Source: CAWKAV01 sp963847735
GTDB lineage: Bacteria; Desulfobacterota; Desulfuromonadia; Desulfuromonadales; BM103
Length of the DNA stretch: 64,000 bases
Reading direction: 5' to 3'
Assembly: GCA_963847735.1 (NCBI GenBank)
Contig: CAWKAV010000005.1
Coordinates: forward strand, 124,001 to 188,000
Of the stretch, positions 53,073-62,502 are shown piece after piece (position 1 is the first letter of the stretch; each line of letters opens with the position of its first letter). The position numbers and the translations under genes were made by a program. The notes under the pieces were generated by a model that did no database searches, was not told the origin of the DNA, and saw only the letters and a program-made list of their open reading frames with translations.

Positions 53073-53117
53073 CGGAACGCGAAAAATCCTGATCTCGTCC
53101 ATCGTCCCGCGTCCCGG
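53071..53117. repeat. Composite copy of the GGGACG/ACGCG intergenic repeat
   Basis: GACGGAACGCG (53071-53081) and, 11 bases later, CTCGTCCATCGTCCCGCGTCCCGG run in opposite senses and could fold together. The stretch fills the gap between pepN and the SDR gene and begins at the pepN stop. Confidence 0.5.
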
Positions 53118-53127
53118 GAAATATTTT

Positions 53128-54063
53128 ATGAACAAAGAGGATAAAATATTAAAGGATGTCCTGATCATCGGTTGCGGTGATATCGGGGTGCGGGTTGCGC
53201 GGCTTGTGCAGCAGGTCGGCGGTACAGTTTCGGGTTTGGCTCGTTCCGACCGGGGTGCGGAGCGTTTGCGCGCGCTGGGTATCAAGCCGGTCATGGCGAA
53301 CCTTGACGATCCGTCATCGCTGGCCGGACTGCCGGTTGCCGGTCAGCTGGTTTTCTATTTTGCGCCCCCGCCGGGAGGTGGCCCGCTAGACAGTCGCATG
53401 CGCAACTTCTGCCAGGCGGTCGGCTCGGGGCAGTTGCCGGAAAAGGTGGTCGCTATCAGCACCAGCGGCGTTTACGGTGATTGCGGCGGCGCATGGGTCA
53501 CGGAAGAGACACCGATCAATCCGCAGACCAGTCGGGCGCAGCGGCGGGCCGATGCCGAAGCGACCCTGCAGGAGTGGGGGAGGGACCATGGCGTGCCGAT
53601 CGTGATCCTGCGCGTGACCGGCATCTATGGCCCCGGCCGCCTGCCCCTGGCGAGAGTCAAGCAAGGGCATGCCGTGCTGTGTGAGGCGGAATCTCCACCC
53701 ACCAACCGCATTCATGCCGATGACCTGGCCCGGGTCTGCATCAGGGCGGCTGAAAAAGCCGTCGATGGTGATATCTTTAACGTGAGCGATGGTCAGCCGG
53801 GCACCATGACCCAGTATTTCAACGCCATCACCGATCTGCTCAACCTGCCGCGTCTGCCGCAGGTCACCATGCCGGAAGCGAAACAGGTCATGAACCCGAT
53901 GATGCTGTCGTACCTGACCGAAACCCGGCGCATGGGGAATCGCAGGATGGTGGAAGAGCTCGGCGTGCCCCTCTTGTACCCAGACCTCGAGTCGGGATTG
54001 AAGAATGTCATCGCCCAGCTCGATCAGCCGAATATGGGGTATCTTGGGTCGGTGGGGCATTGA
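53128..54063 (+). CDS. NAD-dependent epimerase/dehydratase family protein (SDR)
   Basis: The 311-residue protein is an extended SDR. It has the Rossmann motif 'DVLIIGCGDIGVRVARLV' (GxxGxxG near residue 16), 'VAISTSGVYGDCGG' near residue 110, and 'LRVTGIYGPGRLPL' near residue 155. The usual catalytic YxxxK is not evident: 'RAQRRADAEATL' stands where it is expected. It resembles YeeZ-type proteins whose activity is unknown. GGGA lies upstream of the ATG. It precedes hemG but is separated from it by a 175-base gap with repeats. Confidence 0.8.
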   Translation: MNKEDKILKDVLIIGCGDIGVRVARLVQQVGGTVSGLARSDRGAERLRALGIKPVMANLDDPSSLAGLPVAGQLVFYFAPPPGGGPLDSRMRNFCQAVGSGQLPEKVVAISTSGVYGDCGGAWVTEETPINPQTSRAQRRADAEATLQEWGRDHGVPIVILRVTGIYGPGRLPLARVKQGHAVLCEAESPPTNRIHADDLARVCIRAAEKAVDGDIFNVSDGQPGTMTQYFNAITDLLNLPRLPQVTMPEAKQVMNPMMLSYLTETRRMGNRRMVEELGVPLLYPDLESGLKNVIAQLDQPNMGYLGSVGH

Positions 54064-54066
54064 AAC

Positions 54067-54082
54067 CGGGACGAGGGACGCG
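54067..54082. repeat. Inverted exact copy of the 16-base repeat
   Basis: CGGGACGAGGGACGCG at 54067-54082 is the exact complement of 54199-54214. The two flank about 116 AT-rich bases and could form a long stem upstream of hemG. Confidence 0.7.
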
Positions 54083-54198
54083 AAACGTGGAAATCACAAC
54101 TAAATTCAATTCTCTTTTTGTTAGTAATATGCTGAGACACCATAAATATTTATCCGGTGCGCGAATGAGGGGCTGGGCCGAAAAGTTTTTTCTCGTCC

Positions 54199-54214
54199 CG
54201 CGTCCCTCGTCCCG
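54199..54214. repeat. Exact copy of the 16-base repeat upstream of hemG
   Basis: CGCGTCCCTCGTCCCG at 54199-54214, preceded by CTCGTCC, ends 24 bases before the hemG start. It pairs with the inverted copy at 54067-54082. Confidence 0.7.
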
Positions 54215-54238
54215 TGTTCCTGATTTCCGGAGGAAATC

Positions 54239-55648
54239 ATGAAAAAAGTAGCAATCATCGGCGCCGGAATCTCCGGTTTGAGTACCGCCTACGCGGTCGA
54301 GCGGCTTGCCGGCGAGGTCGGCCTGGAAGTCGAGGTCACGGTCTTTGAGCGCGAGCAGCGTACCGGCGGCAAGATCTGGAGCATCAAGGAGGAAGGCTAT
54401 CTCTGCGAGTGGGGGCCAAACGGGTTTCTCGACAGCAAGCCGATGACCCTCGACCTGTGCGACCAGCTTGGTATCCGGGACCGCCTGGAACGGTCGAATG
54501 ACAACGCCCGAAAACGGTTCATCTACAGTGGCGGCATTCTGAATCGCCTGCCGGAAAACGGGCCGATGTTCCTGCAGTCGAAGCTGATCAGCTGGCCGGG
54601 CAAAATTCGCCTGGCCCAGGAGTTCTTCAAGCCGCAGCGCACCGATGGTGTTGACGAGACCCTGGCTGATTTTGCCCGGCGCCGGCTTGGTGCCGAGGCC
54701 CTCGATAAATTGATCGGGCCGATGGTCTCGGGGATCTTCGCCGGAAACCCGGAGACCATGAGCTTGAAGAGTTGTTTTCCGCGTATCCACGAGCTGGAAC
54801 AGGAGTATGGCGGGCTGCTCAAGGCCATGATGAGGCTGGCCAAGCAGAAAAAAGCCGAGGCCAGGGCTGGCAAACAGGTGGCCAGCGCTGCTGGTCCAGG
54901 CGGCGTTCTGACCTCCTTCGTCGGCGGCATCCAGGAGCTGACGGATGCCACGGTGGAGTGTCTAAACGGCAAAGTACAAACCGACCAGGCTGTGACCGGC
55001 TTGAAATCAATTGCAGGCGGGTGGGAGTTGCGTCTGGCCGATGGCTCCAACTTCGATGCCGAGGTGGTGATCTCGGCGGCACCGGCTCATGTCCTCAAGG
55101 AGCTGACCTGGGCTTTGGATGGTGAATTGTCGAAACTCCTCGATGGTATTCCCTATGCACCCATGAACGTGATCTGCTTTGGTTACGAGCAGGCCAAGAT
55201 CGAGCGTGACCTGGACGGTTTCGGTTACCTGATCCCGAAAAAGGAAGGCTGTGAAATCCTTGGCACCTTGTGGGATTCAAGCATCTTCCCGGCCCGTGCA
55301 CCGGAGGGCCACGTCCTGCTGCGTTCGATGATGGGCGGGGCGACCAATCCCGCAGCGATCGATCTGAGTGATGCCGAGGTCCGGGCGCGCACCATGGCGG
55401 AGCTCAAGAAAATCATGGGAATCGCTGCCGAGCCTGATTTTGTCAGGATCTTCCGTCATCAGCGGGCCATCCCACAGTACGTGGTTGGCCATGCCGCGCG
55501 ACTTGCCGCCATCGAAGACCGGGCCAGGGCGCACGCCGGTCTGATCCTGACCGGCAATGCGTTGTTCGGCATCGGGCTCAACGACTGTGTCAATGCGTCC
55601 AACAAGGCTGGCGAACGGGTCGTCTCCTGTTTACAGGCTATAGCCTGA
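54239..55648 (+). CDS. hemG: Protoporphyrinogen oxidase (HemY-type FAD enzyme)
   Basis: The 469-residue flavoprotein oxidises protoporphyrinogen IX to protoporphyrin IX. It has the FAD motif 'VAIIGAGISGLSTAYAVERL' at residues 4-23, 'VFEREQRTGGKIWSIKEEGY' near residue 36, 'GPMVSGIFAGNPETMSL' near residue 160 and the C-terminal FAD contact 'ILTGNALFGIGLNDCVNAS' near residue 438. This is the oxygen-type HemY/PPOX fold, often named HemG in annotation. In anaerobes it may use another acceptor. GGAGG lies 6 bases before the ATG. The partner genes hemE and hemH lie 8 kb away. Confidence 0.93.
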   Translation: MKKVAIIGAGISGLSTAYAVERLAGEVGLEVEVTVFEREQRTGGKIWSIKEEGYLCEWGPNGFLDSKPMTLDLCDQLGIRDRLERSNDNARKRFIYSGGILNRLPENGPMFLQSKLISWPGKIRLAQEFFKPQRTDGVDETLADFARRRLGAEALDKLIGPMVSGIFAGNPETMSLKSCFPRIHELEQEYGGLLKAMMRLAKQKKAEARAGKQVASAAGPGGVLTSFVGGIQELTDATVECLNGKVQTDQAVTGLKSIAGGWELRLADGSNFDAEVVISAAPAHVLKELTWALDGELSKLLDGIPYAPMNVICFGYEQAKIERDLDGFGYLIPKKEGCEILGTLWDSSIFPARAPEGHVLLRSMMGGATNPAAIDLSDAEVRARTMAELKKIMGIAAEPDFVRIFRHQRAIPQYVVGHAARLAAIEDRARAHAGLILTGNALFGIGLNDCVNASNKAGERVVSCLQAIA

Positions 55649-55700
55649 CCTACGATTGAGCAGCTTTGGAGAAGTCTGTTCAAGGGATCTCCGCATCTCA

Positions 55701-55725
55701 CACTCTTGGAACACTTCCAAGAGTG
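55701..55725. other. Perfect 11-bp inverted repeat between hemG and the YchJ-like gene
   Basis: CACTCTTGGAA (55701-55711) and TTCCAAGAGTG (55715-55725) are exact complements around a CAC loop. No T-run follows on either strand, so it is a weak terminator candidate for the convergent genes. Confidence 0.5.
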
Positions 55726-55757
55726 CCCTAATGCTACCGATCGATCAGTCGTAACTT

Positions 55758-56240
55758 CTATTTCCCGCAGCACTTCTTGAACTTGAGTTCGCTGCCGCAA
55801 CCGCATGGATCGTTACGACCGATCTTGTTGACGGTGAGTGGTTTCGGCTTAACCATTGTGCCCTCGGTGAACAGCCAGCGTCCTCTCTTTTTCTTGAAAT
55901 GGCCGCGCTCATGGTGGCTGCGCAAACCCTCCTTGTCGCGAAAGCGGGCGACAAAGGTTACTTCGCCCTGCTCGTCTTTAACTCCACCCTGCGAGGTCTC
56001 AAGGATTTCGAGGCCATGCCATTCGGATTCCTCGGCCCAGCTTTTGGTGCCCTCGTGGTCGTAACCCTGGCGATAGTTGGGATGGGTGCTGTTAAAGAGA
56101 AAGTCGACCTCGGCCTTGACGTGGGCCGTGTAGCGCGCCCGCATCAGTTGCTGTGCGGTTTCGGCCAACTTTTTGCCTCTGACAATCGGTTCACAGCAGG
56201 CGGCGTAATCACTGCCGCTGCCGCAAGGACAGCCGTTCAT
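55758..56240 (-). CDS. YchJ-family SEC-C motif protein
   Basis: The 160-residue protein carries a Cys-rich start ('CPCGSGSDYAACCEPI') and a C-terminal SEC-C zinc motif ('NDPCGCGSELKFKKCCG'), with the UPF0225/YchJ domain ('LMRARYTAHVKAEVDFLFNS' and 'VTFVARFRDKEG') between. This double-SEC-C layout is typical of YchJ. Function is unknown; SEC-C domains bind zinc and can contact SecB or ribosomes in other proteins. Confidence 0.88.
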   Translation of the reverse strand: MNGCPCGSGSDYAACCEPIVRGKKLAETAQQLMRARYTAHVKAEVDFLFNSTHPNYRQGYDHEGTKSWAEESEWHGLEILETSQGGVKDEQGEVTFVARFRDKEGLRSHHERGHFKKKRGRWLFTEGTMVKPKPLTVNKIGRNDPCGCGSELKFKKCCGK

Positions 56241-56324
56241 GGCGAGTTCTCCTTCTCGGCCGGCAGAGCTGTTGCAACAGGCTGCCGTAATATCTGAAAT
56301 GCAAAAATCACTCTCTGGTATCCA

Positions 56325-58821
56325 TCACTCTCTGTCCTCATCCCTTTCCGGGCCTAAGGGCTTGGTCAGGACGATCAGCTGCGGCAGCAGGGTCAGGGCG
56401 GCCAGCAGGGCAACCACCATTGCCAGTCCGGTCAGTAATCCGAAATAGACGCTCGGCATGAAGTTGGAGAGAACCAGGACCGAAAAGCCGATAATGATGG
56501 CAATCGATGTGTAGTACATGGCGTAGCCGATGCTGGAATGACAACGATGCATCGCCGCCAGGTAGTTGCCGTCGAACTCATACTCGCGCCTGAAGCGGTG
56601 AATGTAATGAATGGTGTCGTCGACGGCGATGCCGACGCTGATGGCGGCGATGGTGATGGTCATCATGTCGAGAGGGATGCCAACCATTCCCATGAAACCC
56701 AGCACGGTGCCGACCGACAGCAGGTTCGGAAAGATGGCGATACAGGCGATCTTCAATGAGCGGAACAGGATCAGGAACATCACCATCAGGGCCGCTATCA
56801 CTGCGCCCAGGGTCTGGACCTGTGAAGAGAACAGGCTCTGCAGCATGTTGTTGTACAAAAGCAGCAGTCCGGCCAGGTGCACCTGCTCCGGCGCAAAGCC
56901 GAACTTCTCCGTCATGTCGCGGCGGATGGTCTGCAGCAGCTCGTTGCGCCGCAGGCTCTCCTCCGAATCCCGCACCCTGATCGCAAAACGCACCTGGCTG
57001 TGCTCCACGGAGACGTAGGGGCTGAGGATGATCCGGCGGTAGGCCTCCGGAAGCTCGTTGTAGACCAGGGCCAGCTGGAAGTTGTCGAGATCCTGTCCCT
57101 CGTTGAGCCGGCGTCCGACCTTGAGCATGGTCCCAACCGAGAGCACCTTGCCCGTTTCGGGAAGGGCATCGAGATAGTCGTGAACCGCCTCGACCCGTGC
57201 CATCCTCCGGGCGGTGAACCAGTACTGGGCCTGGGTTTTTTCGGTCTCAAATGCCGCATCGAGCTCAGCGAAGAAGCCTTCCGGTTCGGCGGCGGAGTCC
57301 CCGGCGGCGGGGACCTCTTCCTGCTCAAAATCGATCACAATCTGTAGCGGCGTTGTGCCGCCGAGCTGTTCATCAATCACCATCATGCCCTGGTACAGCT
57401 CCGTCGACTCCCTGAAATAGTCGATGAAGCTGTTTTCCACCACGCAGCCGCGCGGAACCGACGGCACTCAAAAGCAACAGCAGGGTGCTCAGCAGCATGA
57501 CGAGCCTGCCATGCCGCTCGGTGAACCGGCTCAGGATGCTGGTGAAGGAAAACTCCAGGGAGCAGAGGATGGGAAGCTGTTGCGGCAGCAGCATCAGCAG
57601 GGCTGGAAAGAGCAGGAAGGTCAACAACAGCGACACGGCGATGCCGGCGCTCATCATCCAGCCGAAGTTGATGACCGGCAGGATGTTGCACAGGATCAGG
57701 GAGCCGAAGCCGGCCACCGTGGTGAGCACGGCGAAACTGCAGGGCTTGATCATGGACAGGACGGTCTCCCGGACCAGCTGGCGCTGGTCGGCGCCGGGGC
57801 TCATGCAGATCAGCTCCCGGTAGCGGACGATGAGATGGATCACTATCGACATGGTGATGATCAGCTGCAGGGAGATGAAGTTGGAGGAGATAACTGTGAC
57901 CTCCCAGCCGAACATGCCGAGCAGTCCGCAGGTGACCACGACCGAAAGGGTGCTGCACAGCAACGGCAGCAGGACCCATTGCAGCTGTCTGAAGACCAGC
58001 CACAGGGTCAGCGCCAGCAGGCAGACGACGCTGATGCCAAAAATTTTCAAATCGGTCTTGATAAAGGTGATCAGGTCGTCGGCGATCATGCTGACCCCGC
58101 CGAGGAACAGATCGGCCGAGCCGCGGTAGCCTTTCATGATGGCGCGGATTTCGGTGATGTTGCGGTGTTGGCTGGCCCGCATCGCATCGCGATGGGCCTT
58201 GAAACGTGACTGGACATCGTCGAGTTCGGCGCTGTCCGCTGCCGACAGCCCTCCTGTTTCAGCTTGATTCTGCAAGGTGCTGCGACGCTCGCGCAGTTCG
58301 TTGAACAGGGTGTCGTCGGGTAGGTTGACCTGCAGGGCGGTGGTACGCAGGTCCGGGCTGACCAGCAGGTTGCTATAGATGGGGCTGTTCTGGAACTCGT
58401 TGCGGGCCAGTTCCCTGTCGACCGTGGCAGATTCGAGGGTCTGAACATCGTCGACCAGATCCTTGATCGGCCGCGGCGGACTTTCCAGCAGGGGTACGTC
58501 GAGGATCGAGACGACCGATTCGACCCCTTCGAGGGCCACGAGCTCAGCGCGCAGGCGTGCCAGGTCGGCCAGCACCGCATCCGAGAAGAGGTCGCCGTGC
58601 GGGCTGTAGGAGATGATCAGGAAGTCCGAGTTGCCGTAGCGGGCGTTGATCAGGCGGGTGAAGTTCAGATCCTTGTCGTGCTCGAGCATCAGTGTTTCGG
58701 CCGAGGCGTCGATCTCAAGTTTACGCGCTTCATACCCAAGGACAGCGACCACCAGCAGGATCGCCAGCAGGAAGGTCTTCGGATAGGCGAGCAGGAGCCT
58801 GTCGTAGAAGAGTCTCAGCAT
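56325..58821 (-). pseudogene. MMPL/RND-type lipid exporter, one frameshift
   Basis: The corrected product has 831 residues. It has an N-terminal helix ('AILLVVAVLGYEARKLEI'), a periplasmic loop, a block of five or six helices including 'FGISVVCLLALTLWLVF' and 'ISLQLIITMSIVIHLIVRY', then a second half with 'MTITIAAISVGIAVDDTIHY' carrying the Asp pair of RND transporters. This two-half layout is the MMPL/HpnN class, which moves lipids or hopanoids. The break is at about 57440, where removing one G joins 'VGSARLR' to 'VENSFIDYFRES'. It starts within the last base of mlaC (TAATG). The neighbours suggest phospholipid or hopanoid transport. Confidence 0.85.
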
Positions 58822-59441
58822 TACTTCGACAGGGCCCCTTCCTTGCCGGGTTCGGCAACGGCAAAGGCGCCGCGGGTCTTGAGCTTTTCAAGCAGGTCGT
58901 CGATGCTGCCCTCGCTGAGGACACCGTCGAACTGGGAGCGATAGGTCTGGATGACGCTCACTCCGCCGATCTCCACATCGTAAATCTTCCAACCTTGCGG
59001 AGAGCGGTAGAATTTGTAGAACATGCCGATGCGGCTGTCTCCGGAAATCAGGGTTGTCGACACATGGACCATTTTCCCTTCGGTCTGTGGCTCCCCGTAC
59101 AGAATCTCCTCGTTGCTGTAGATGTTGAGCTTGTCGAGGTAGGACTCCTGCAGGCGCTTGATGAAGAGCTCCGAGAACGTCGCCTGTTGTTGCGGGCTCA
59201 GGGTGGGCCAGTACTTTTTGCCCAGGCTCAGCTTGGCCATGGTCTGGTAATCGAAGATTGGCGAGACAATTTCGATGATGCGCTCGTCCCGGCTCGCTTT
59301 GTCGCCGGTCTTGTCATGCAGCAGCAGAACCACGGTATCTATCCTGGTCTTGAGCAGCTCCAGCACCTCGCCCGTCTCGTCAGCACGGATTGGCGCGGCG
59401 CAAAGGAACACACAAATAATTGCCGAAAATATGTATCGCAT
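58821..59441 (-). CDS. mlaC: MlaC/Ttg2D-type periplasmic lipid-binding protein
   Basis: The 206-residue protein has a signal peptide ('YIFSAIICVFLCAAPIRA') and the MlaC (Tol_Tol_Ttg2) domain: 'IVSPIFDYQTMAKLSLGKKY' near residue 60, 'FSELFIKRLQESYLDKLNIY' near residue 90 and 'IYDVEIGGVSVIQTYRSQF' near residue 153. MlaC shuttles phospholipid between the MlaA outer-membrane complex and the MlaFEDB inner-membrane transporter. AAGGAG lies 6 bases before the ATG. It follows mlaA by 2 bases and overlaps the MMPL gene. Confidence 0.92.
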   Translation of the reverse strand: MRYIFSAIICVFLCAAPIRADETGEVLELLKTRIDTVVLLLHDKTGDKASRDERIIEIVSPIFDYQTMAKLSLGKKYWPTLSPQQQATFSELFIKRLQESYLDKLNIYSNEEILYGEPQTEGKMVHVSTTLISGDSRIGMFYKFYRSPQGWKIYDVEIGGVSVIQTYRSQFDGVLSEGSIDDLLEKLKTRGAFAVAEPGKEGALSK

Positions 59442-59443
59442 AG

Positions 59444-60250
59444 CTACTCCTTGATCTCTTGATCCCTGTGCTGCTCGTAGCCGTCTCTGAGAAAAGTATA
59501 GAGGTCTACGGCATCTTTTTTGAGACTTTCGTATTCCCCGAGGTGCAGGGAGGTGTTGTTGACCTGGTCGTATACGTGTACCGCCAGCCTGGTTTCAAAG
59601 CCCTCGATGTAGTTGACCGGGTCGAGGTAATAATCAGGCAGGAGGCCAACGGTGTCGCGCAGGTTTGAGGGCCCCAGCAGAGGCAGCACGATGTGAAAGC
59701 CGCTGCCGACTCCGTAGTGGCCGAGGGTCTGGCCGAAATCCTCCGGGTAGGCCTGCAAAGCAAAATCCTTGGCGGCCGGGTCGCCAAAACCGAGCACGCC
59801 GATCGTCGAGTTGAGAGCGAAGCGCGCCAGCTCGGTGCCAGCCCGCTGCAGTTTGAGTTGCAGCAGGTTGTTGGCAAAGCGCACCGGCATCAGCAGGTTG
59901 CGGAAAAAGCGGCCCACCGCCAGTCGCGCACTTTCGGGAACCACTGCACTATACCCCTGGGATACCGGCTTGAACAACCAGAAATAGACCCTGTCGTTGA
60001 CCTGGGTCATCACCCGATTGTAACCGCTCAGCGGGTCGATGACCGGTTTTGCGCTCGCCGCTTCGAACTCGGATTCAAGCGCGAATTCGTTGTCCTGCAC
60101 CGCTGAAACAGGAGTCTCCTGTCGAGCTGTGTCAGCAGCAGACTCATAGGCAACCGCCGGATGTACTCCGCAGACCCCCGAAAAAACGACCAGGGCGACG
60201 ACGAGGGTCATGGACCATCCAGAACAAGCTTTCCAGGAAATTCTCTGCAT
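59444..60250 (-). CDS. mlaA: MlaA/VacJ-family outer-membrane lipid-asymmetry protein
   Basis: The 268-residue protein shows MlaA motifs: 'DPLSGYNRVMTQVNDRVYFW' near residue 74, 'VRFANNLLQLKLQRAGTELA' near residue 128, 'EDFGQTLGHYGVGSGFHIVL' near residue 175 and 'LPLLGPSNLRDTVG' near residue 193. Unlike E. coli MlaA it lacks a clear lipobox; the signal ends in 'GVHPAVAYES' and the only nearby Cys is in SGVCG, so it may be a soluble exported form. The frame begins with TTG at 60271, but ATG 60250 is more likely. First of the mlaA-mlaC-MMPL run. Confidence 0.9.
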   Translation of the reverse strand: MQRISWKACSGWSMTLVVALVVFSGVCGVHPAVAYESAADTARQETPVSAVQDNEFALESEFEAASAKPVIDPLSGYNRVMTQVNDRVYFWLFKPVSQGYSAVVPESARLAVGRFFRNLLMPVRFANNLLQLKLQRAGTELARFALNSTIGVLGFGDPAAKDFALQAYPEDFGQTLGHYGVGSGFHIVLPLLGPSNLRDTVGLLPDYYLDPVNYIEGFETRLAVHVYDQVNNTSLHLGEYESLKKDAVDLYTFLRDGYEQHRDQEIKE

Positions 60251-60453
60251 GGGCACGTCTTCATTTGGCAAGAATATCTCCGATCGAAACAGGCCTTTGC
60301 AACGGGGCGAAGGTCACGACGCTGACTTGCGATCATTATCGTCGTATCATTGTAGCAGATATGCTTATCGGAGTCTTTTGCGAGGGAGTTAATATTATAA
60401 TCCTCTGGCCCGGTGGTCCTGGTCAAACCCACCAATCAAAACCAGCTCTTACA

Positions 60454-62115
60454 CTACAGCGGCAGGGAGAAGCAAAAACGCGTACCCCCCCCAGGGGAGC
60501 TCTCGACCCAGATCTCCCCGCCGTGGGCTTCGACGATATTCTTCACCAGGTAGAGCCCGATACCGAGGCCTTTGGTCGCGGTGTCCGAAGAGTCGACACG
60601 GTAGAACTTTTCAAAGATATTTTTCTGTTGTTCGGCATTCATGCCGATCCCCTGGTCAGCCACTGTTACCTGGCACCGGTCATCTCCCGCTTCACCGCGG
60701 ATGCTGATTTCTCCTCCTTGCGGCGAGAATTTGACGGCGTTGCCGATCAGGTTCTCGAAGATCTGAACCAGCTTGCCGCGGTCCGCGAGCACCGTAAGCT
60801 GTTGATCAGGAAATGAGAGGGTGAAGCGACACCGGGAAGTTTCCTGTTCAAATCCCTGCACGACCTGTCTGGCTACTTCGAAAACGTTGACGGCGGAGGG
60901 CTCAAGGCAGACCATGCGGCCGGACTCGATTCGACTCATGTCGAGCAGCTCTTCGACAATTTTTTCCAGAATGTGGCATTTTTCGTGAATATAGGAGAGG
61001 TACTCGCGCCGTTCCTCGATGCTGAAATGGTCGTTTTCCAGAAGCAGCTCCGAGTATCCCAGGATCACCGCCAGAGGAGTGCGCAGTTCATGCGAGGCCG
61101 TGGCAATGAATTCACTCTTGCTGCGGTCGTTGTCGACGAGCCTCTTTTCCATCTGCTTGCGTTCGGTGATGTTGCTGGCGCTGCCGCGATAACCTGTGAA
61201 GTTGCCATCCTTGTCGTACACCGGCACACCGCTGGCGCTGCAATAAGCGACCCGGCCGTCGCTGAGTTTGAGCGGGTACACAAAATTTTTGAATGGTCTC
61301 CTTGCCAGCAGATCTGCCTGGTGGGCTGTCCAGAGGCCGACAGCCTGACTGGTGTCGGCAATCTCCGAACGCTGCTTGCCGATGACGTCAACGATGCGGT
61401 GTCCCATGAGATTTTCGAAACGTTCAGAAACAAAGGTGAAGCGCAGATCCTGATCCATTTCCCAGAACCAGTCGGACGCCGATTCGGCAAAATCCCGCAA
61501 CCGGTCGACGGCAATTTTCAGGGCAATCTCAGCCTGGTGTCGGCGTTCCTCGCGAACCAGCAGGAGCCCGACCAGAAAAATGCCGAAGAAAATGGCCGCA
61601 CTGTAAGGCACCGCGACTGACTTGAGCAGCGCCCAGCCGGTCTGCAGATCCTCATAGAGCAGGAAGCCGGGCAGGATGAAGATTGTTGCTGCCAACGCAC
61701 CGCAGGCTCCTTTCCACGCACTGTCTTTTGCACCGAGAAACTTGCGTAGCCCGACCCCTGCCAGTGCGGCCAGACCGACCCCGACCGAACCGGCGAGGAC
61801 ACCGGCCCCGCCCAGATGGATGCGTTTGGCGATGGTGATAATGGCGCTGATAAGGGCCGACAGGGGGCCACCGAACACTCCGCTTAAAGCGACGATGGCG
61901 TTTCTCTGGTCAACGATCACCCCCTCGGCGACAGGGATTTTGACGTACATGCAGGCGACGGCGAAGAGACCGAAAAATACCCCGAAAATGATGCCCTGTC
62001 CGAATCGGGACACGTTTTTGGAACGTTCGATCAGTACGCCATAGGCGGCGACCATGACAATGAAAATTGCCAGGTTGTTGAAAAGTCCAAGGAATAAGGA
62101 TGTTCCAGAAATCAT
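60454..62115 (-). CDS. Sensor histidine kinase with 5TM-LytS-type membrane domain and PAS
   Basis: The 553-residue protein begins with about six hydrophobic segments. Residues 40-125 fit the 5TMR_LYT (LytS/YehU) domain, with 'DQRNAIVALSGVFGGPLSAL' and 'RIHLGGAGVLAGSVGVGLAA'. A PAS domain (about residues 205-325, 'FAESASDWFWEMDQDLRFTF') follows, then HisKA 'FIATASHELRTPLAVILGYS' with the phospho-His at residue 342, and HATPase ('NAVKFSP', 'DQGIGM', 'GLGIGLYLVK'). LytS-type receptors respond to envelope state or small metabolites. No response regulator is adjacent. It lies between the two halves of the mla region, divergent from mlaE. Confidence 0.92.
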   Translation of the reverse strand: MISGTSLFLGLFNNLAIFIVMVAAYGVLIERSKNVSRFGQGIIFGVFFGLFAVACMYVKIPVAEGVIVDQRNAIVALSGVFGGPLSALISAIITIAKRIHLGGAGVLAGSVGVGLAALAGVGLRKFLGAKDSAWKGACGALAATIFILPGFLLYEDLQTGWALLKSVAVPYSAAIFFGIFLVGLLLVREERRHQAEIALKIAVDRLRDFAESASDWFWEMDQDLRFTFVSERFENLMGHRIVDVIGKQRSEIADTSQAVGLWTAHQADLLARRPFKNFVYPLKLSDGRVAYCSASGVPVYDKDGNFTGYRGSASNITERKQMEKRLVDNDRSKSEFIATASHELRTPLAVILGYSELLLENDHFSIEERREYLSYIHEKCHILEKIVEELLDMSRIESGRMVCLEPSAVNVFEVARQVVQGFEQETSRCRFTLSFPDQQLTVLADRGKLVQIFENLIGNAVKFSPQGGEISIRGEAGDDRCQVTVADQGIGMNAEQQKNIFEKFYRVDSSDTATKGLGIGLYLVKNIVEAHGGEIWVESSPGGGTRFCFSLPL

Positions 62116-62502
62116 GGCATGGTCTCATTCTCTCGTTCGAAAGGCCAACCGCCAGGCCATCGCACAAACGACGCTTATGCAGCAAAAGAAACCGGCCCAT
62201 AAAAAATATGATTTTTTCATTTTAAATTAAGGTCGTCGCAAAGAGCAATGCTGTTGTGGGCATTGATTCCGGTGGAACAGCAGCAGCCGACTGACAGAAT
62301 GGCAAAAAAAGGGCTTTTTGGTGCAACTGGACCGTGATCTTCACAGATAAGTGCCGGGCTTCTGGGACTTGAGCATTCTTCTGGTATATTTTATTGACGC
62401 AATCGTGACAATTTTCAGCCGCTTTACTTGCTATGTGCAGAGGGTTTGACAACCGGAATCCGGATATATCAGGATTTTAAACAACTGGAGAAAAGGATAG
62501 TC
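62116..62502. other. Divergent intergenic region upstream of the 5TM kinase and mlaE
   Basis: This 387-base gap is more AT-rich than its flanks, with TATATTTTATTGACG near 62385 on the plus side. It probably holds the two divergent promoters, but I cannot fix hexamers. A 76-codon minus-strand frame inside it has no protein-like character and I do not call it. No RNA gene or repeat was recognised. Confidence 0.4.
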
